Below are positions 53,314-63,820 of a stretch of 64,000 bases of DNA, in pieces. Source of the stretch: JAJYTL01 sp046705265 (lineage in GTDB: Bacteria > Pseudomonadota > Alphaproteobacteria > Ferrovibrionales > Ferrovibrionaceae); contig JBJKQL010000007.1 in assembly GCA_046705265.1 (NCBI GenBank), forward strand, positions 1-64,000, given 5' to 3'. The first letter of the stretch is position 1, and each line of letters starts with the position of its first letter. The notes beneath the pieces are model-generated. The model was given only the letters and a program-made list of their open reading frames with translations. It ran no database searches and had not been told where the DNA came from. The position numbers and the translations under genes are program-made.

Positions 53314-54384
53314 TCAGGCGTTGACCTCGGACTCCGCGATGGGAAGCGGCGATGGATAGGTCACCACCTCACCCTCGATGATCACGCCGACGGCCTCGCC
53401 TTGGCGCGGCACGCCCTGGCTGAACAGCCGAGCCAGGATGCTGATATCCCGCATCTCGGGCAACGCCAGCCGGACCACCGCATCGTGGCCGTAGATCGTG
53501 ACCTCGGTCACGACTCCCGGCCGGCTGCCGACCGTGCCTTCGGGCACCAGCCTGATCTGTTCGGGCCGGATCATGACTTGGACCGGCCCGTTGACGGTGC
53601 CGGCGGCAATCGGAAACGTGCCGAGGCCGCAGCGCGCGACGCCATCGACGACGCAACCCGGAAGCAGCACCGCCTCACCGACGAACCGCGCGAGCGCCGG
53701 GTCAAGCGGACGGCGGTAGAGCGAAACGGGATCGGCAAGCTGCGCGATGACGCCGTGGCGCAGGATCGCGACGCGATCGCCGAGCGAAAAGGCCTCTGCC
53801 TGATCGTGCGTAACCAGCACCGCGGTCGTCTGGGCACGTTTCAGTACCGCTGCCACCATGCCGCGGATATCCCGCCGGAGCGTGGCATCGAGGGCGGAAA
53901 ACGGCTCATCGAGCAGGACGAGCCGCGGCGCCGGAGCGAGCGCCCGCGCCAGCGCGACGCGCTGCTGCTCCCCGCCGGAAAGCTGATGCGGAAAGCGATC
54001 GGCATAGTCGCGCGGCAGCTCGATCAGCTCGAGGAGTTCGGGAATCCGCCGCGCGCGGTCGGCACGCCGCCGCAAGCCGAAGCCGATATTGCCGGCCACC
54101 GTGAGATGCGGGAATAGCGCGCCTTCCTGTGCCACATAGCCGATACGCCGGGCTTCCGGCGGCGCGTGCCGCCCCGGCGCCGCGACGGCAATGCCGTCGA
54201 TATGGATCGATCCGGCGTCGGCCCGCTCGAAACCGGCGACCAACCGCAACAGTGTCGTCTTGCCGCAGCCGGACTCGCCCAGCACTACGAGAATCTCGCC
54301 CGACGGCGCGACGAGGTTCAAATCATCAAGCACCATTCGACCGGCGAACCCCTTGCACAGGCCGTCGATGCGAAGTTCCGCCAT
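53314..54384 (-). CDS. fbpC: Fe3+ ABC transporter ATP-binding protein
   Basis: 356 aa. Walker A GESGCGKTTLLRL near residue 35, Q-loop YVAQEGALFPHLTV, signature LSGGEQQRVALARAL, Walker B LVLLDEPFSALDATLRRDI, H-loop VLVTHDQAEAF, then a C-terminal TOBE-like regulatory domain (about 235-356). This matches FbpC/PotA-type ATPases. It starts directly after the permease stop (gap 2 bp) and is last gene of fbpA-fbpB-fbpC. Confidence 0.88.
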   Translation of the reverse strand: MAELRIDGLCKGFAGRMVLDDLNLVAPSGEILVVLGESGCGKTTLLRLVAGFERADAGSIHIDGIAVAAPGRHAPPEARRIGYVAQEGALFPHLTVAGNIGFGLRRRADRARRIPELLELIELPRDYADRFPHQLSGGEQQRVALARALAPAPRLVLLDEPFSALDATLRRDIRGMVAAVLKRAQTTAVLVTHDQAEAFSLGDRVAILRHGVIAQLADPVSLYRRPLDPALARFVGEAVLLPGCVVDGVARCGLGTFPIAAGTVNGPVQVMIRPEQIRLVPEGTVGSRPGVVTEVTIYGHDAVVRLALPEMRDISILARLFSQGVPRQGEAVGVIIEGEVVTYPSPLPIAESEVNA

Positions 54385-54386
54385 CC

Positions 54387-55967
54387 TCAACCTCCGAAAT
54401 CGAAGCCGGTCGCGCCGAGGCCGAACCGTCGCGCGAGAACGAAGCTCGCTGTCATCGAAAGCGCAAGCAGAATCGCGGCGTAGGGAGCGGCGGCCGCGAA
54501 GGCCACCGTCGACGTATCGCCCCAGACGCGGATCGCCAGAGTCTCCGTGCCGATCGGCGCCAGCAAAAGCGTGGCCGGCAGCTCCGTCGTCACGGCAATG
54601 AACACAAGCGCGGCCGCCGCGCCGAAGCCGGGAGCCGCAAGCGGCAAGGTGATTCGAAGCAGCACCCCGACCCAACCGACACCAAGCGAGCGCCCGGCTT
54701 CCTCGAGACGCCGTTCCGCCTGGGCGAGCGCGGCACGGATACCGACCAGGGCATAGGGCATGAATAGGACAGCATAGGCGATCAGGAGTAGCGCCGTGCT
54801 CTGGTAAAGTGCCGGCAACGCGCCGATGGTCACCGAGGTCAGCGCCAGAGCGATGACCACGCCCGGCAGGCCCCGCGCCAGCCAGGCACTGCGTTCGAGA
54901 CCGCCAGCCAGCGGGCTGCCCGGCCAGCGAATCGAAAGGATGCCGAGCGGCAAGGCAAGAACAAGCGTAAGCGCCGCGCCCGCGACGCCCAATCCGATCG
55001 TGGTGAAGCTCGCGCCAAGTACCGCCGCAAGGGAGACTTCGTCGGGGGCGATGGCGGCCCTACCGTGTTGCGTCAGCCAGTAGAGGATCGTGCCGATCGG
55101 CACGCCAAGGGCCGCAGCCAGGAGAAGCACCATCGCGGCAAAGGCGGGCACGCGCCAGGCGCCGAGCCGATAGGGCGCGGCGGGACGCCGGGCCCCGCGC
55201 CCGACCCGAGCCAAGGGCGTATGGCGCCGGAGCGCGCCTTCCGCGGCAAGGCAGACAAGACAGAAGACGAGGAGCACGACCGCGAGGGCGGCAGCTTCCG
55301 CGCCGCCGAAGCCCGACTGGTAGGCGGCATAGATTTCCGTCGTGAAGGTGCGGAAGCGCATCAACGCGAAGGCGCCGAATTCGATCAGCGCATTCAGCGC
55401 GACGAGCAGGGCGCCGCCAAGCATGGCCGGCCGAAGCTGGGGAAGAACCACCCGCCGGAAGCAACCCCACGGGGATGCGCCGAGCGAGCGAGCGGTATCC
55501 TCAAGCGCTGGATCGAGGCCCCGCAATGCGGCTGCGACGGGAAGGTAAACCAGCGGGAAATAGGCGGACACGGTAACCAGCAAGGCGCCGCCGAAGCCCT
55601 CGAACGCCGGACTCAGCGACACCCAGGCATAGCTCGCGATGAAGGCGGGAACCGCGAACGGCGCCGCGCCGAGCAAGGCGAAGGCCCTCCGGCCGGGCAG
55701 GTCCGTGCGCTCGACAAGCACAGCGGCGAAGGTGCCGACCGCCATGCCGATGACGGCCGCGGAAACCGTAAGGAGTACGGTGTTGACGAGAAGCTCGCCG
55801 ACCAGCGGCCGTTCGAGGAGCGCCAGGTTTCGGCCGAGCCCGGCGTGCAGCGCTTCGGCGAAGATCGCCATGATCGGCAGCACGACAAGTAAGGCCGGCA
55901 ACGCGGCCAGCGGCAACAAGGCACCGGGCGGCCCCTCGGAACGTCTTAACGCAGCGATCCCAGCCAT
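54387..55967 (-). CDS. fbpB: Fe3+ ABC transporter permease, fused double unit
   Basis: 526 aa with about 12 helices in two homologous halves, each with an EAA-type loop: LDPALEDTARSLGASPWGCF near 165 and ERRLEEAGRSLGVGWVGVLL near 435. This double-unit form is the FbpB/ThiP type; iron specificity is inferred from the binding protein. It follows fbpA with a 4-bp gap. Confidence 0.88.
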   Translation of the reverse strand: MAGIAALRRSEGPPGALLPLAALPALLVVLPIMAIFAEALHAGLGRNLALLERPLVGELLVNTVLLTVSAAVIGMAVGTFAAVLVERTDLPGRRAFALLGAAPFAVPAFIASYAWVSLSPAFEGFGGALLVTVSAYFPLVYLPVAAALRGLDPALEDTARSLGASPWGCFRRVVLPQLRPAMLGGALLVALNALIEFGAFALMRFRTFTTEIYAAYQSGFGGAEAAALAVVLLVFCLVCLAAEGALRRHTPLARVGRGARRPAAPYRLGAWRVPAFAAMVLLLAAALGVPIGTILYWLTQHGRAAIAPDEVSLAAVLGASFTTIGLGVAGAALTLVLALPLGILSIRWPGSPLAGGLERSAWLARGLPGVVIALALTSVTIGALPALYQSTALLLIAYAVLFMPYALVGIRAALAQAERRLEEAGRSLGVGWVGVLLRITLPLAAPGFGAAAALVFIAVTTELPATLLLAPIGTETLAIRVWGDTSTVAFAAAAPYAAILLALSMTASFVLARRFGLGATGFDFGG

Positions 55968-55971
55968 GGAA

Positions 55972-57021
55972 TCAGATCAACCCCGCTTGCTGCAGAAGCC
56001 GGGCGGCTTCCCGATCGTTGCCGAGCGCGGACGGCGCAATCGCCGGCGGATGCAAATCCTTCACCGGCGTGAGCAAGGGATTCGGCATGACGCCCTTAAC
56101 CAATGGATACTCATAGTCGACCGTGCTCCTCGCCAGCATTTCCTGCGCCTCGCGGGTCACGAGAAAGGCGAGAAAACGCTGCGCGATCTCCTGATGCCGG
56201 GACGAGGCCAGCACCGCGGCGCCCGAGATGTTGACCAGGTTGCCGACATCGCCAGCGGCGAAATGAGCGATCTCACTCCGCATGTGCGCCGCTCCAACCT
56301 CGGTCCTCAACCGCGCCCAATAGTAATTGTTGATGATGCCGGTCGCGACGCTGCCGCGATTAACCGCGGCGACGACCGCCTCGTCGTCCTGATAGATCGC
56401 CGCGTTGCGCCGCAGGCCGCGCAGCCAGGCCAACGCCTTTGCCTTCCCCTCGACGCGGATCACGGCCCCGACCAGAGGCAGGAAATCAGCATCGCTCGGG
56501 GCGATCGCGATCTTTCCCTTCCATTCCGGTTCGGCAAGCGCCATCAGGGTATGGGGCAAATCCCGCCGACCAATCATCGCGCGATTCCAGGCGAGCACGT
56601 TCTGCCGCGCGAGAACGCCGAGCCAACGGCCGTCCGGCGCGCTGTCCTCACGCGGCACGCGCGCGAGCGTCGCGGGCCTGACCGGCGCGAGCCGGCGCCG
56701 TTCGTCCAGAAGGACGAGTTCGGGCGAGTTCTCGACAAAGACGACGTCGGCCGGGGACGAACGTCCCTCGCGAAGGATCTGACTTGCGATCTGTGGTCCC
56801 TCGCCTGAATGCACGCGCACTGCAATGCCGGTTTCCTTGGTGAACGCCTTGGTAAGCATGCGCACGACCTGGGGGTGCTGAGCCGAGTAGAGGGTGAGCG
56901 TTTCACGGCCGGCCCCACGCGCCTCCTTCACCATGAGCGGCGCCGATGCGAACAGAACAATCGTGCCGAACACGGCAATCGCCCGAAGGACCGGCCGGCG
57001 AAGCGCCGCAAAACCCATCAT
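55972..57021 (-). CDS. fbpA: Fe3+ ABC transporter substrate-binding protein
   Basis: 349 aa. Signal peptide at about 1-37. Mature type II binding fold of the FbpA family: LTLYSAQHPQVVRMLTKAFT, VRVHSGEGPQIASQILREG, ADVVFVENSPELVLLDE, and the Tyr pair NNYYWARLR near 235 that binds Fe(III) with bicarbonate or phosphate in relatives. ATG 57021 follows AGGAAGG at 7 bp; the upstream GTG is less likely. First gene of the fbp operon. Confidence 0.88.
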   Translation of the reverse strand: MMGFAALRRPVLRAIAVFGTIVLFASAPLMVKEARGAGRETLTLYSAQHPQVVRMLTKAFTKETGIAVRVHSGEGPQIASQILREGRSSPADVVFVENSPELVLLDERRRLAPVRPATLARVPREDSAPDGRWLGVLARQNVLAWNRAMIGRRDLPHTLMALAEPEWKGKIAIAPSDADFLPLVGAVIRVEGKAKALAWLRGLRRNAAIYQDDEAVVAAVNRGSVATGIINNYYWARLRTEVGAAHMRSEIAHFAAGDVGNLVNISGAAVLASSRHQEIAQRFLAFLVTREAQEMLARSTVDYEYPLVKGVMPNPLLTPVKDLHPPAIAPSALGNDREAARLLQQAGLI

Positions 57022-57417
57022 TCTCACGCCTTCCTACTGATTCCCACTGATGTTGTCTGCCCGGCATACGGTGCCGGAGCAATAAGTGCAATTGCAAGGC
57101 ATTCTCATTCGCGCATTCCTTACCCGCTGACGAATCGCCTGTCAAGGTTTATTTTGCAGTGCAGCACCCGCCGCGCCGCCGCCGGAGCGGCGTTCCGATG
57201 CGGAAATGTGGGGCGGTATCGTGACGGAGACAACGCAACACAAAAGCCGCGGCCGGCGGTTATCGACGCAGGGATTTTTGGACTCTCGCGCGTGGCCTGC
57301 GGTATTGCTCGACGCATGGCTGGCCTGTGCGCCGGGTGCCGGCGCTTGCCTTGACGCTCCTCCCCTTAAGCCCCTACATATAGGTCTGACCCAGGCCCCA
57401 TAGCGCACGAGGATTTC
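57022..57417. promoter_or_regulatory. divergent fbpA/trxA control region
   Basis: 396 bp without a gene. Near the fbpA side: TGCAATTGCA (57087-57096), a perfect palindrome in an AT-rich patch with GAATGAGAATG, a possible iron-regulator (Fur/Irr-type) site. Near the trxA side: TTGACG (57351-57356), 18-bp spacer, TACATA (57375-57380), a plausible promoter. The GC-rich middle shows only shadow frames. Confidence 0.4.
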
Positions 57418-57738
57418 ATGGCCGCAACCCACGTTACCGATGCCACGTTCGAACAGGCGGTGCTCAAGGCACCGGGGCCGGTCTTGGTCGATTTCTGGGC
57501 CGAATGGTGCGGACCCTGCAAGATGATCGCCCCGGCTTTGGAAGAGATTTCGCAGGAAATGGCGGGACAGATCACCATCGCCAAGATGAACGTCGATGAA
57601 AACCATTCAACGCCAAGTCGTTATGGCATCCGCAGCATCCCGACCTTGATTCTGTTCCGCGGTGGCCAGGTGGCGGACACCAAAATCGGTGCCTTGCCCA
57701 AGGCCCGCATCGCCGATTGGATACGCTCCAAGCTCTAA
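57418..57738 (+). CDS. trxA: thioredoxin
   Basis: 106 aa, the usual length. Active site WCGPC with C31 and C34, preceded by VLVDFWAEWCGPCK, the cis-Pro segment IRSIPTLILFRGGQ and GALPKARI. Cytoplasmic disulfide reductase for ribonucleotide reductase, methionine sulfoxide reductase and others. It converges on folC with a 44-bp gap. The trxA-folC-accD order is typical of alphaproteobacteria. Confidence 0.96.
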   Translation: MAATHVTDATFEQAVLKAPGPVLVDFWAEWCGPCKMIAPALEEISQEMAGQITIAKMNVDENHSTPSRYGIRSIPTLILFRGGQVADTKIGALPKARIADWIRSKL

Positions 57739-57782
57739 ACCACCCCCCCACGTCCAGCGACGCCCCGATCCGGGCGCGGATT

Positions 57783-59129
57783 TCAGCCCCCATCCGCGGC
57801 CTGGGTGTTCATGTCCTTGAGCACCGACCCGGCGAGATAAAGCGATCCCGCGATCAGCACGCGGAACGGCAGGGCCGGTCCCGCGCTCACGACAAGGGCC
57901 CGGAGCGCCGCCTTTACCGATGGCGCGGGGCGACTCGAAATCCCGAGCTTCGCAGCGGCGGCCGCGATCGCATCGGGCCCGAAACACCGCGGATCGTCCG
58001 GAATCGATACCCCGGTCACGCTTGCCACGAACCCGGCAAACGGCCTGAGAAACCCTTCCAAATCCTTGTTATCTTTCATCGCGACAACGAGATGGAGCGG
58101 CGCGGCTCCGCCCTCGCGCCGTTCGATCTCCCGCAAACTTTGCACCAGGACCTCGGCCGCTGCCGGATTATGCCCGCCGTCGAGCCAAAGCTCGGCCGCT
58201 TTCGGCAACAGGGCGTTGATGGCGGTGCCGCGCAGACGCTGCAGCCGCGCCGGCCACACCGCGCGGCCCAAGCCCGCGGCCAGCGCCTCGTCGCTGACGC
58301 GAAAGCCGCCGAGCTTGCGGATCACAGCCACCGCCATGCCGGCATTCGCGATCTGATGCACGCCGAAAAGCGCCGGCAGCGGCAGGGCCAAGGTTTGCCC
58401 AAGACCACGCCAGACCAAGACATCGCTTTCGCGCGCCACGTCCCACTCGGCGCCATGACGGAACAACGGCGCGCCAACCGCGGCCGCACGGTCGGCAAGA
58501 ACATCGGCCGCCGCCTGATCCTGCGGTCCGATCACCGCCGGCACGCCTGCTTTGAGAATACCCGCTTTCTCCCCCGCGATCGCCGCGAGCGTCGTCCCGA
58601 GAAACTCCATGTGATCGAGCCCGACCGGCGTGATCGCGCTCACCGCCGGACGGGCGACGACGTTGGTGGCATCAAGCCGCCCGCCGAGCCCGGTTTCCAA
58701 CAGCGTCACATCCGCCGGCGTCTCGGCGAAGGCGAGGAAGGCGGCCGCTGTCGTCGCCTCGAAAAACGTGATCGGATCATCGCGGTTCGCCCGCTCCACC
58801 CGATCAAGGACGCGAAGCAACGCGTCGTCCGCGATCAGCGTTCCGGCAAGCCGCATGCGTTCGTTGAAGCGCACGAGATGCGGCGAGATATAGGCATGCA
58901 CGCGAAAGCCCGCTGCTTCCAGAATGGCGCGAAGGTAGGCGATCAGCGAACCCTTGCCGTTGGTGCCGGCAACGTGGATGACCGGCGGCAGGCGACGTTC
59001 CGGATGGTCGAGGCGAGAAAGCAGCCGTTCGATGCGGGCGAGCGAAAGGTCGATCCGCTTCGGATGCAGGGCCTCGAACCGGGCAAGCGTGGCATCGACC
59101 GCGCCGGCGTCGCCACTCGCGATACTCAC
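57783..59129 (-). CDS. folC: bifunctional folylpolyglutamate/dihydrofolate synthase
   Basis: 448 aa. Mur-ligase fold: P-loop VIHVAGTNGKGSLIAYLRAI near residue 50, SPHLVRFNERMRLAG, TFFEATTAAAFLAFAE, LLETGLGGRLDATNVV, and the C-terminal HNPAAAEVL. It adds glutamate to folates. A GTG at 59129 gives the family-like start 31 bp after accD; the in-frame upstream codon at 59216 lies within accD. Confidence 0.94.
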   Translation of the reverse strand: MSIASGDAGAVDATLARFEALHPKRIDLSLARIERLLSRLDHPERRLPPVIHVAGTNGKGSLIAYLRAILEAAGFRVHAYISPHLVRFNERMRLAGTLIADDALLRVLDRVERANRDDPITFFEATTAAAFLAFAETPADVTLLETGLGGRLDATNVVARPAVSAITPVGLDHMEFLGTTLAAIAGEKAGILKAGVPAVIGPQDQAAADVLADRAAAVGAPLFRHGAEWDVARESDVLVWRGLGQTLALPLPALFGVHQIANAGMAVAVIRKLGGFRVSDEALAAGLGRAVWPARLQRLRGTAINALLPKAAELWLDGGHNPAAAEVLVQSLREIERREGGAAPLHLVVAMKDNKDLEGFLRPFAGFVASVTGVSIPDDPRCFGPDAIAAAAAKLGISSRPAPSVKAALRALVVSAGPALPFRVLIAGSLYLAGSVLKDMNTQAADGG

Positions 59130-59160
59130 GACGAAAACCGCGCGCGCATCCCGGCCGCCG

Positions 59161-60057
59161 TCAGGGATGTTGCGGACCGGCAATCCGTTCCGGCTTCTCG
59201 ACGCGCGGCGCCGCATTCAACAGAAGATCGACGATCCGGCTCAAGGTGGCGCGCAAGTCGCGGCGATGCACCACCATGTCCAGCATACCGTGTTCGAGAA
59301 GATATTCCGCGCGCTGGAATCCTTCCGGCAAGGTCTGGCGGATGGTCTGCTGGATGACGCGCGGGCCGGCAAAACCGATCAGCGCGCCCGGCTCCGCGAG
59401 CGCGATATCGCCGAGCATGGCAAACGAAGCTGTCACGCCGCCGGTCGTCGGATCGGTGAGGACGACGATGAACGGCAACCCCGCCTCGCGCAGCCGCTGC
59501 ACCGCGACCACGGTACGCGGCATCTGCATCAACGACAGCATGCCCTCCTGCATGCGGGCGCCGCCGGAGGCGGAAAACGCAATCAACGGCATGCGGCCTT
59601 GAACCGCGCGCTTGGCCGCGGTCACGAAGCCCTCGCCGACCGCGAGTCCCATGGACCCGCCAAGAAAACCGAAATCCTGCACTGCAGCGACGATGCGATG
59701 GCGGTCGAGATCGCCTTCGACTACGACCAGGGCATCCTCGCCATTCGAGCGCTGCCAGGCCTGGCGCAGGCGTTCGGCATAACGCATCGAATCGCGAAAG
59801 CGGATCGGATCGGTCGGCACCGCCGGCACGGCGATGCGGGTATAGCCCTTGTCGCCGAACAGCATCGAAAGCCGTTCCTTGGCGCCGATGCGGAGATGGT
59901 GGTCACATTGCGGGCAAACCCAAAGCGCCGCCTCCATCTCGCGATGAAAGACCATCTGGCTGCAGTTCGGGCACTTGGTCCACAGATTGTCCGGCGTTTC
60001 CTTACGCTGGCCGAGCGCGCGAATCTTCGGCAGGACCTGATTGGTGATCCAGTTCAT
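59161..60057 (-). CDS. accD: acetyl-CoA carboxylase carboxyltransferase beta subunit
   Basis: 298 aa. N-terminal zinc ribbon with C29/C32 and C48/C51 (TKCPNCSQM, WVCPQCDHH), then the carboxyltransferase crotonase-like domain (FSASGGARMQEGMLSLMQM, LTDPTTGGVTASFAMLGDI, EPGALIGFAGPRVI). It catalyses malonyl-CoA formation with AccA. It follows trpA by 3 bp, an alphaproteobacterial operon arrangement. Confidence 0.96.
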   Translation of the reverse strand: MNWITNQVLPKIRALGQRKETPDNLWTKCPNCSQMVFHREMEAALWVCPQCDHHLRIGAKERLSMLFGDKGYTRIAVPAVPTDPIRFRDSMRYAERLRQAWQRSNGEDALVVVEGDLDRHRIVAAVQDFGFLGGSMGLAVGEGFVTAAKRAVQGRMPLIAFSASGGARMQEGMLSLMQMPRTVVAVQRLREAGLPFIVVLTDPTTGGVTASFAMLGDIALAEPGALIGFAGPRVIQQTIRQTLPEGFQRAEYLLEHGMLDMVVHRRDLRATLSRIVDLLLNAAPRVEKPERIAGPQHP

Positions 60058-60060
60058 CGG

Positions 60061-60902
60061 CTACTCCGCGGTGACTTTTCGAGCGTTGCGCACGCCTTCG
60101 GCGAGCTGCTTGACTAGGCCGAGGACGCGGGCCGGAGCCTCCTCGGGCCGCACCGCCGCGGCGACTTCGGAGACCAGGGCCGATCCCACGGCCACTGCGT
60201 CGGCGGTGACGGCGACGGCCGCCGCCTGTTCCGCGTTGCGGATGCCGAAGCCGACCGCTATCGGCAAATCGCTTACGCGGCGAATGCGGGCGACGGCCGA
60301 AGTTACTTTCGCGACATCCGGCGCCGCCGTGCCGGTGATGCCGGCAATGGAGACGTAATAGATGAAACCCGAGCCATTCTTCAGCACCTTCAGCAGGCGC
60401 TGATCATCTGTCGTCGGCGTCGCGAGCCGGACGAAAGTAAGCCCGGCCTTGATTGCCGGCAGACAAAGCTCCTGATCCTCTTCCGGCGGCAGATCGACCA
60501 TGATCAGCCCATCGACGCCGGCTTCGAGCGCATCGCTGATGAACCGATCGACGCCGTAGCGGTAGACGGGATTGTAATAACCCATGAGAACGACCGGCGT
60601 CGCCGCATCGCCGACGCGAAACGCGCGCACCAGACCCAAGGTCTTCTTCATCGAGGCGCCGTTTCCAAGCGCGCGAAGCGAGGCGGCTTGAACCGCCGGG
60701 CCATCCGCCATCGGATCGGAGAAGGGCATGCCCAGCTCGATCAGATCAGCGCCCGCCGCCGGCAGGCCGCGCAAGATTTCAAGCGAGGTCACCTGGTCCG
60801 GATCGCCAGCGGTAACAAACGGAACAAGGCCGGCGCGCTTCGCCACCTTGAGTTCGGCGAAACGCCGCGCGATCCGTTGCGACGCTGCGTGTTCCCCGCC
60901 GC

Positions 60903-60906
<4 letters not shown>
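60061..60906 (-). CDS. trpA: tryptophan synthase alpha subunit
   Basis: 281 aa TIM barrel: LVPFVTAGDPDQVTSLEI, LIELGMPFSDPMADGPAVQ with the catalytic Glu and Asp region, VVLMGYYNPVYRYG, GLIMVDLPPEE and YYVSIAGITGT. It cleaves indole-3-glycerol phosphate to indole for TrpB. It overlaps trpB by 4 bp. Confidence 0.96.
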
Positions 60907-62141
<1,235 letters not shown>

Positions 62142-62148
62142 CCTCGGG

Positions 62149-62796
62149 TTACAAATCTCCGGCCGCTCGAAGAAAGGCCTCGATCTTGGAAACGTCCTTC
62201 TCGCCACGCGCCCGCTCGACTCCGGACGAAACATCGACCGCCGCGGCGCCGCTCGTGCGCACCGCTACCACGAGATTCGTCGCATCGAGCCCACCCGACA
62301 AAAGCCAAGGCTTCACGAAACGCCGCCCCGAAAGCAGTTGCCAATCGAAGGCGAGCCCGTTGCCGCCCGGCAACGCGTCGGATTGATCGGCAGGCGGCTT
62401 GGCATCGAACATCAGCCAATCGACGACATCAGCATAGCCTTCGGCGCGGGCAAGGTCTTGCGGCCCGGAAAGCGAAAGCGCCCGGATCACCGGCAGGCCG
62501 AAGCGGCGCCGCACCTCGGCGACCCGCGCCGGGGTTTCCGAGCCGTGCAGCTGAATGAGCGCAAGCCGCGCCGATGCCAGCGTCGCCGCGATTGTCTCGT
62601 CACTCGGATCGACGAAAACACCGACCGGCTGCGCGCCATCCGCCGCCGCAGCGATCAAGGCACCGGCCTCGGCCGGGGTCACGGCACGCGGCGAGGGCGG
62701 ATAAAAGATGAAGCCGACCATCTCCGCCCCGCCCTTGGCCGCGGCGGCAACCGCCGCCTCGCTCTTGAGACCGCAAATTTTCACCTTAAGGCGCAT
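62149..62796 (-). CDS. trpF: phosphoribosylanthranilate isomerase
   Basis: 215 aa TIM barrel: KVKICGLKSEAAVAAAAKGG with the catalytic Cys, GFIFYPPSPRAV, VGVFVDPSDETI, IQLHGSETPARV, LLSGGLDATNLV and SSGVERARGEKD. It isomerises PRA in tryptophan synthesis. It is first gene of trpF-trpB-trpA-accD-folC as seen here. Confidence 0.95.
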   Translation of the reverse strand: MRLKVKICGLKSEAAVAAAAKGGAEMVGFIFYPPSPRAVTPAEAGALIAAAADGAQPVGVFVDPSDETIAATLASARLALIQLHGSETPARVAEVRRRFGLPVIRALSLSGPQDLARAEGYADVVDWLMFDAKPPADQSDALPGGNGLAFDWQLLSGRRFVKPWLLSGGLDATNLVVAVRTSGAAAVDVSSGVERARGEKDVSKIEAFLRAAGDL

Positions 62797-62965
62797 GGCG
62801 GGCTCAAGCGCTCCTGGCGCATCCGGCGCGGCACGGGAAAAGAGGCGTCATCGGCCTTGTCATGGCGCGATGTTATAGCAAATCCCAGGCCGGAAAGGCG
62901 GAGAATTCATTTGAGGATTCGTCCGGAAATTTGAGGGATGGTCAGCTTGAAGCGCGATGGCAGCG

Positions 62966-63418
62966 CTATCTGCCCGGGGCTTCTTCGATCAAGCGTCGCA
63001 GCATCGTCAGGAGGGAAATAATCTCGAAATCCCACTCTTGCTCGCTCTCGGGCACGCGGAGCATATCGGCCTTGACCGGCCCCGAATGAAGGACCTTGTT
63101 CGCGAGTAGCCTCAAACGATGCAAGCCCTGTCGATTGGCTCTCCTCGGAAGCGCTTTGGCGTCAATTATCAGTTCTTCGGGATTCTTACCGGAGGTTCGG
63201 TAATGCTTTCTCAGCACGATCTCCAAGAGAGACCGCACAAGGGCTAAGGCCGCGTACGGCGACCCATAAACGAATGCGTTGTGTGCTTGCCGTAGATATT
63301 CATAGAGGGAAAATTTCTCCTTCGAGCCGTGATGCTTGGCGACATGGCGAGGGATGAGAACGAACGGGACCAACTCACGCCGGCGAAACACCCCCTCTAA
63401 GTTAGCCCCACTGCTCAA
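62966..63418 (-). CDS. DUF4145 domain protein
   Basis: 150 aa, soluble, mostly helical. It fits DUF4145: FSLYEYLRQAHNAFVYGSPY, ALALVRSLLEIVLRKHYRTSG, LHRLRLLANKVLHSGPVK and EIISLLTMLRRLIEEAPG. This domain occurs alone or attached to restriction and abortive-infection enzymes; its activity is unknown. A TTG start is set by AGGAG 5 bp upstream, just after the stop of the upstream truncated ORF, so they are co-transcribed. GC is lower than in the trp operon, suggesting transfer. Confidence 0.7.
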   Translation of the reverse strand: MSSGANLEGVFRRRELVPFVLIPRHVAKHHGSKEKFSLYEYLRQAHNAFVYGSPYAALALVRSLLEIVLRKHYRTSGKNPEELIIDAKALPRRANRQGLHRLRLLANKVLHSGPVKADMLRVPESEQEWDFEIISLLTMLRRLIEEAPGR

Positions 63419-63427
63419 GTACTCCTG

Positions 63428-63820
63428 CTACTCCCTAATCCCCTCTTTGACCTCTTCGATTTCTTGCTCATCCGCGATGTACTCCTTCTCGAATTCAAAC
63501 TGATTTTCCGCGAACCATAATGCCCAACCGATTTTATTCGCTCGCTCTTTGGCCTCATCGGCCGCATCTTCCCAGTCACCCTGCAACTTCCTCTTATTCG
63601 GGGATGGCCAAGCTGCCAGCAAGTCTTCGAATGCATCGCCTCTAGAACCGATAAGCTCTGCGAGCGATATCGTCGCTAATGGCTTTTCATAATGTTCTTT
63701 GTAGATGCGCCATGCTTCAACAAAATTCGGATCAGTATGATCTACGAAACGTTGAACGCTGTGAGATGTACCCCGCTTAAGGCCAAAGGCCGCCCAGGCG
63801 ACTTTACCGCATAGGTTACT
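63428..63820 (-). pseudogene. hypothetical protein, 5' end cut by insertion sequence
   Basis: The frame encodes over 120 residues (VAWAAFGLKRGTSHSVQRFV, WRIYKEHYEKPLATISLAEL, DWEDAADEAKERANKIGWAL, an acidic tail) but has no ATG or GTG in its upstream half. It runs back to the CTAG at 63819-63822 where the probable IS1380-family element starts. I infer that the N-terminal part was separated by the insertion. An internal TTG at 63622 could give a 64-aa remnant. No family recognised. It sits 9 bp upstream of the DUF4145 gene. Confidence 0.5.
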
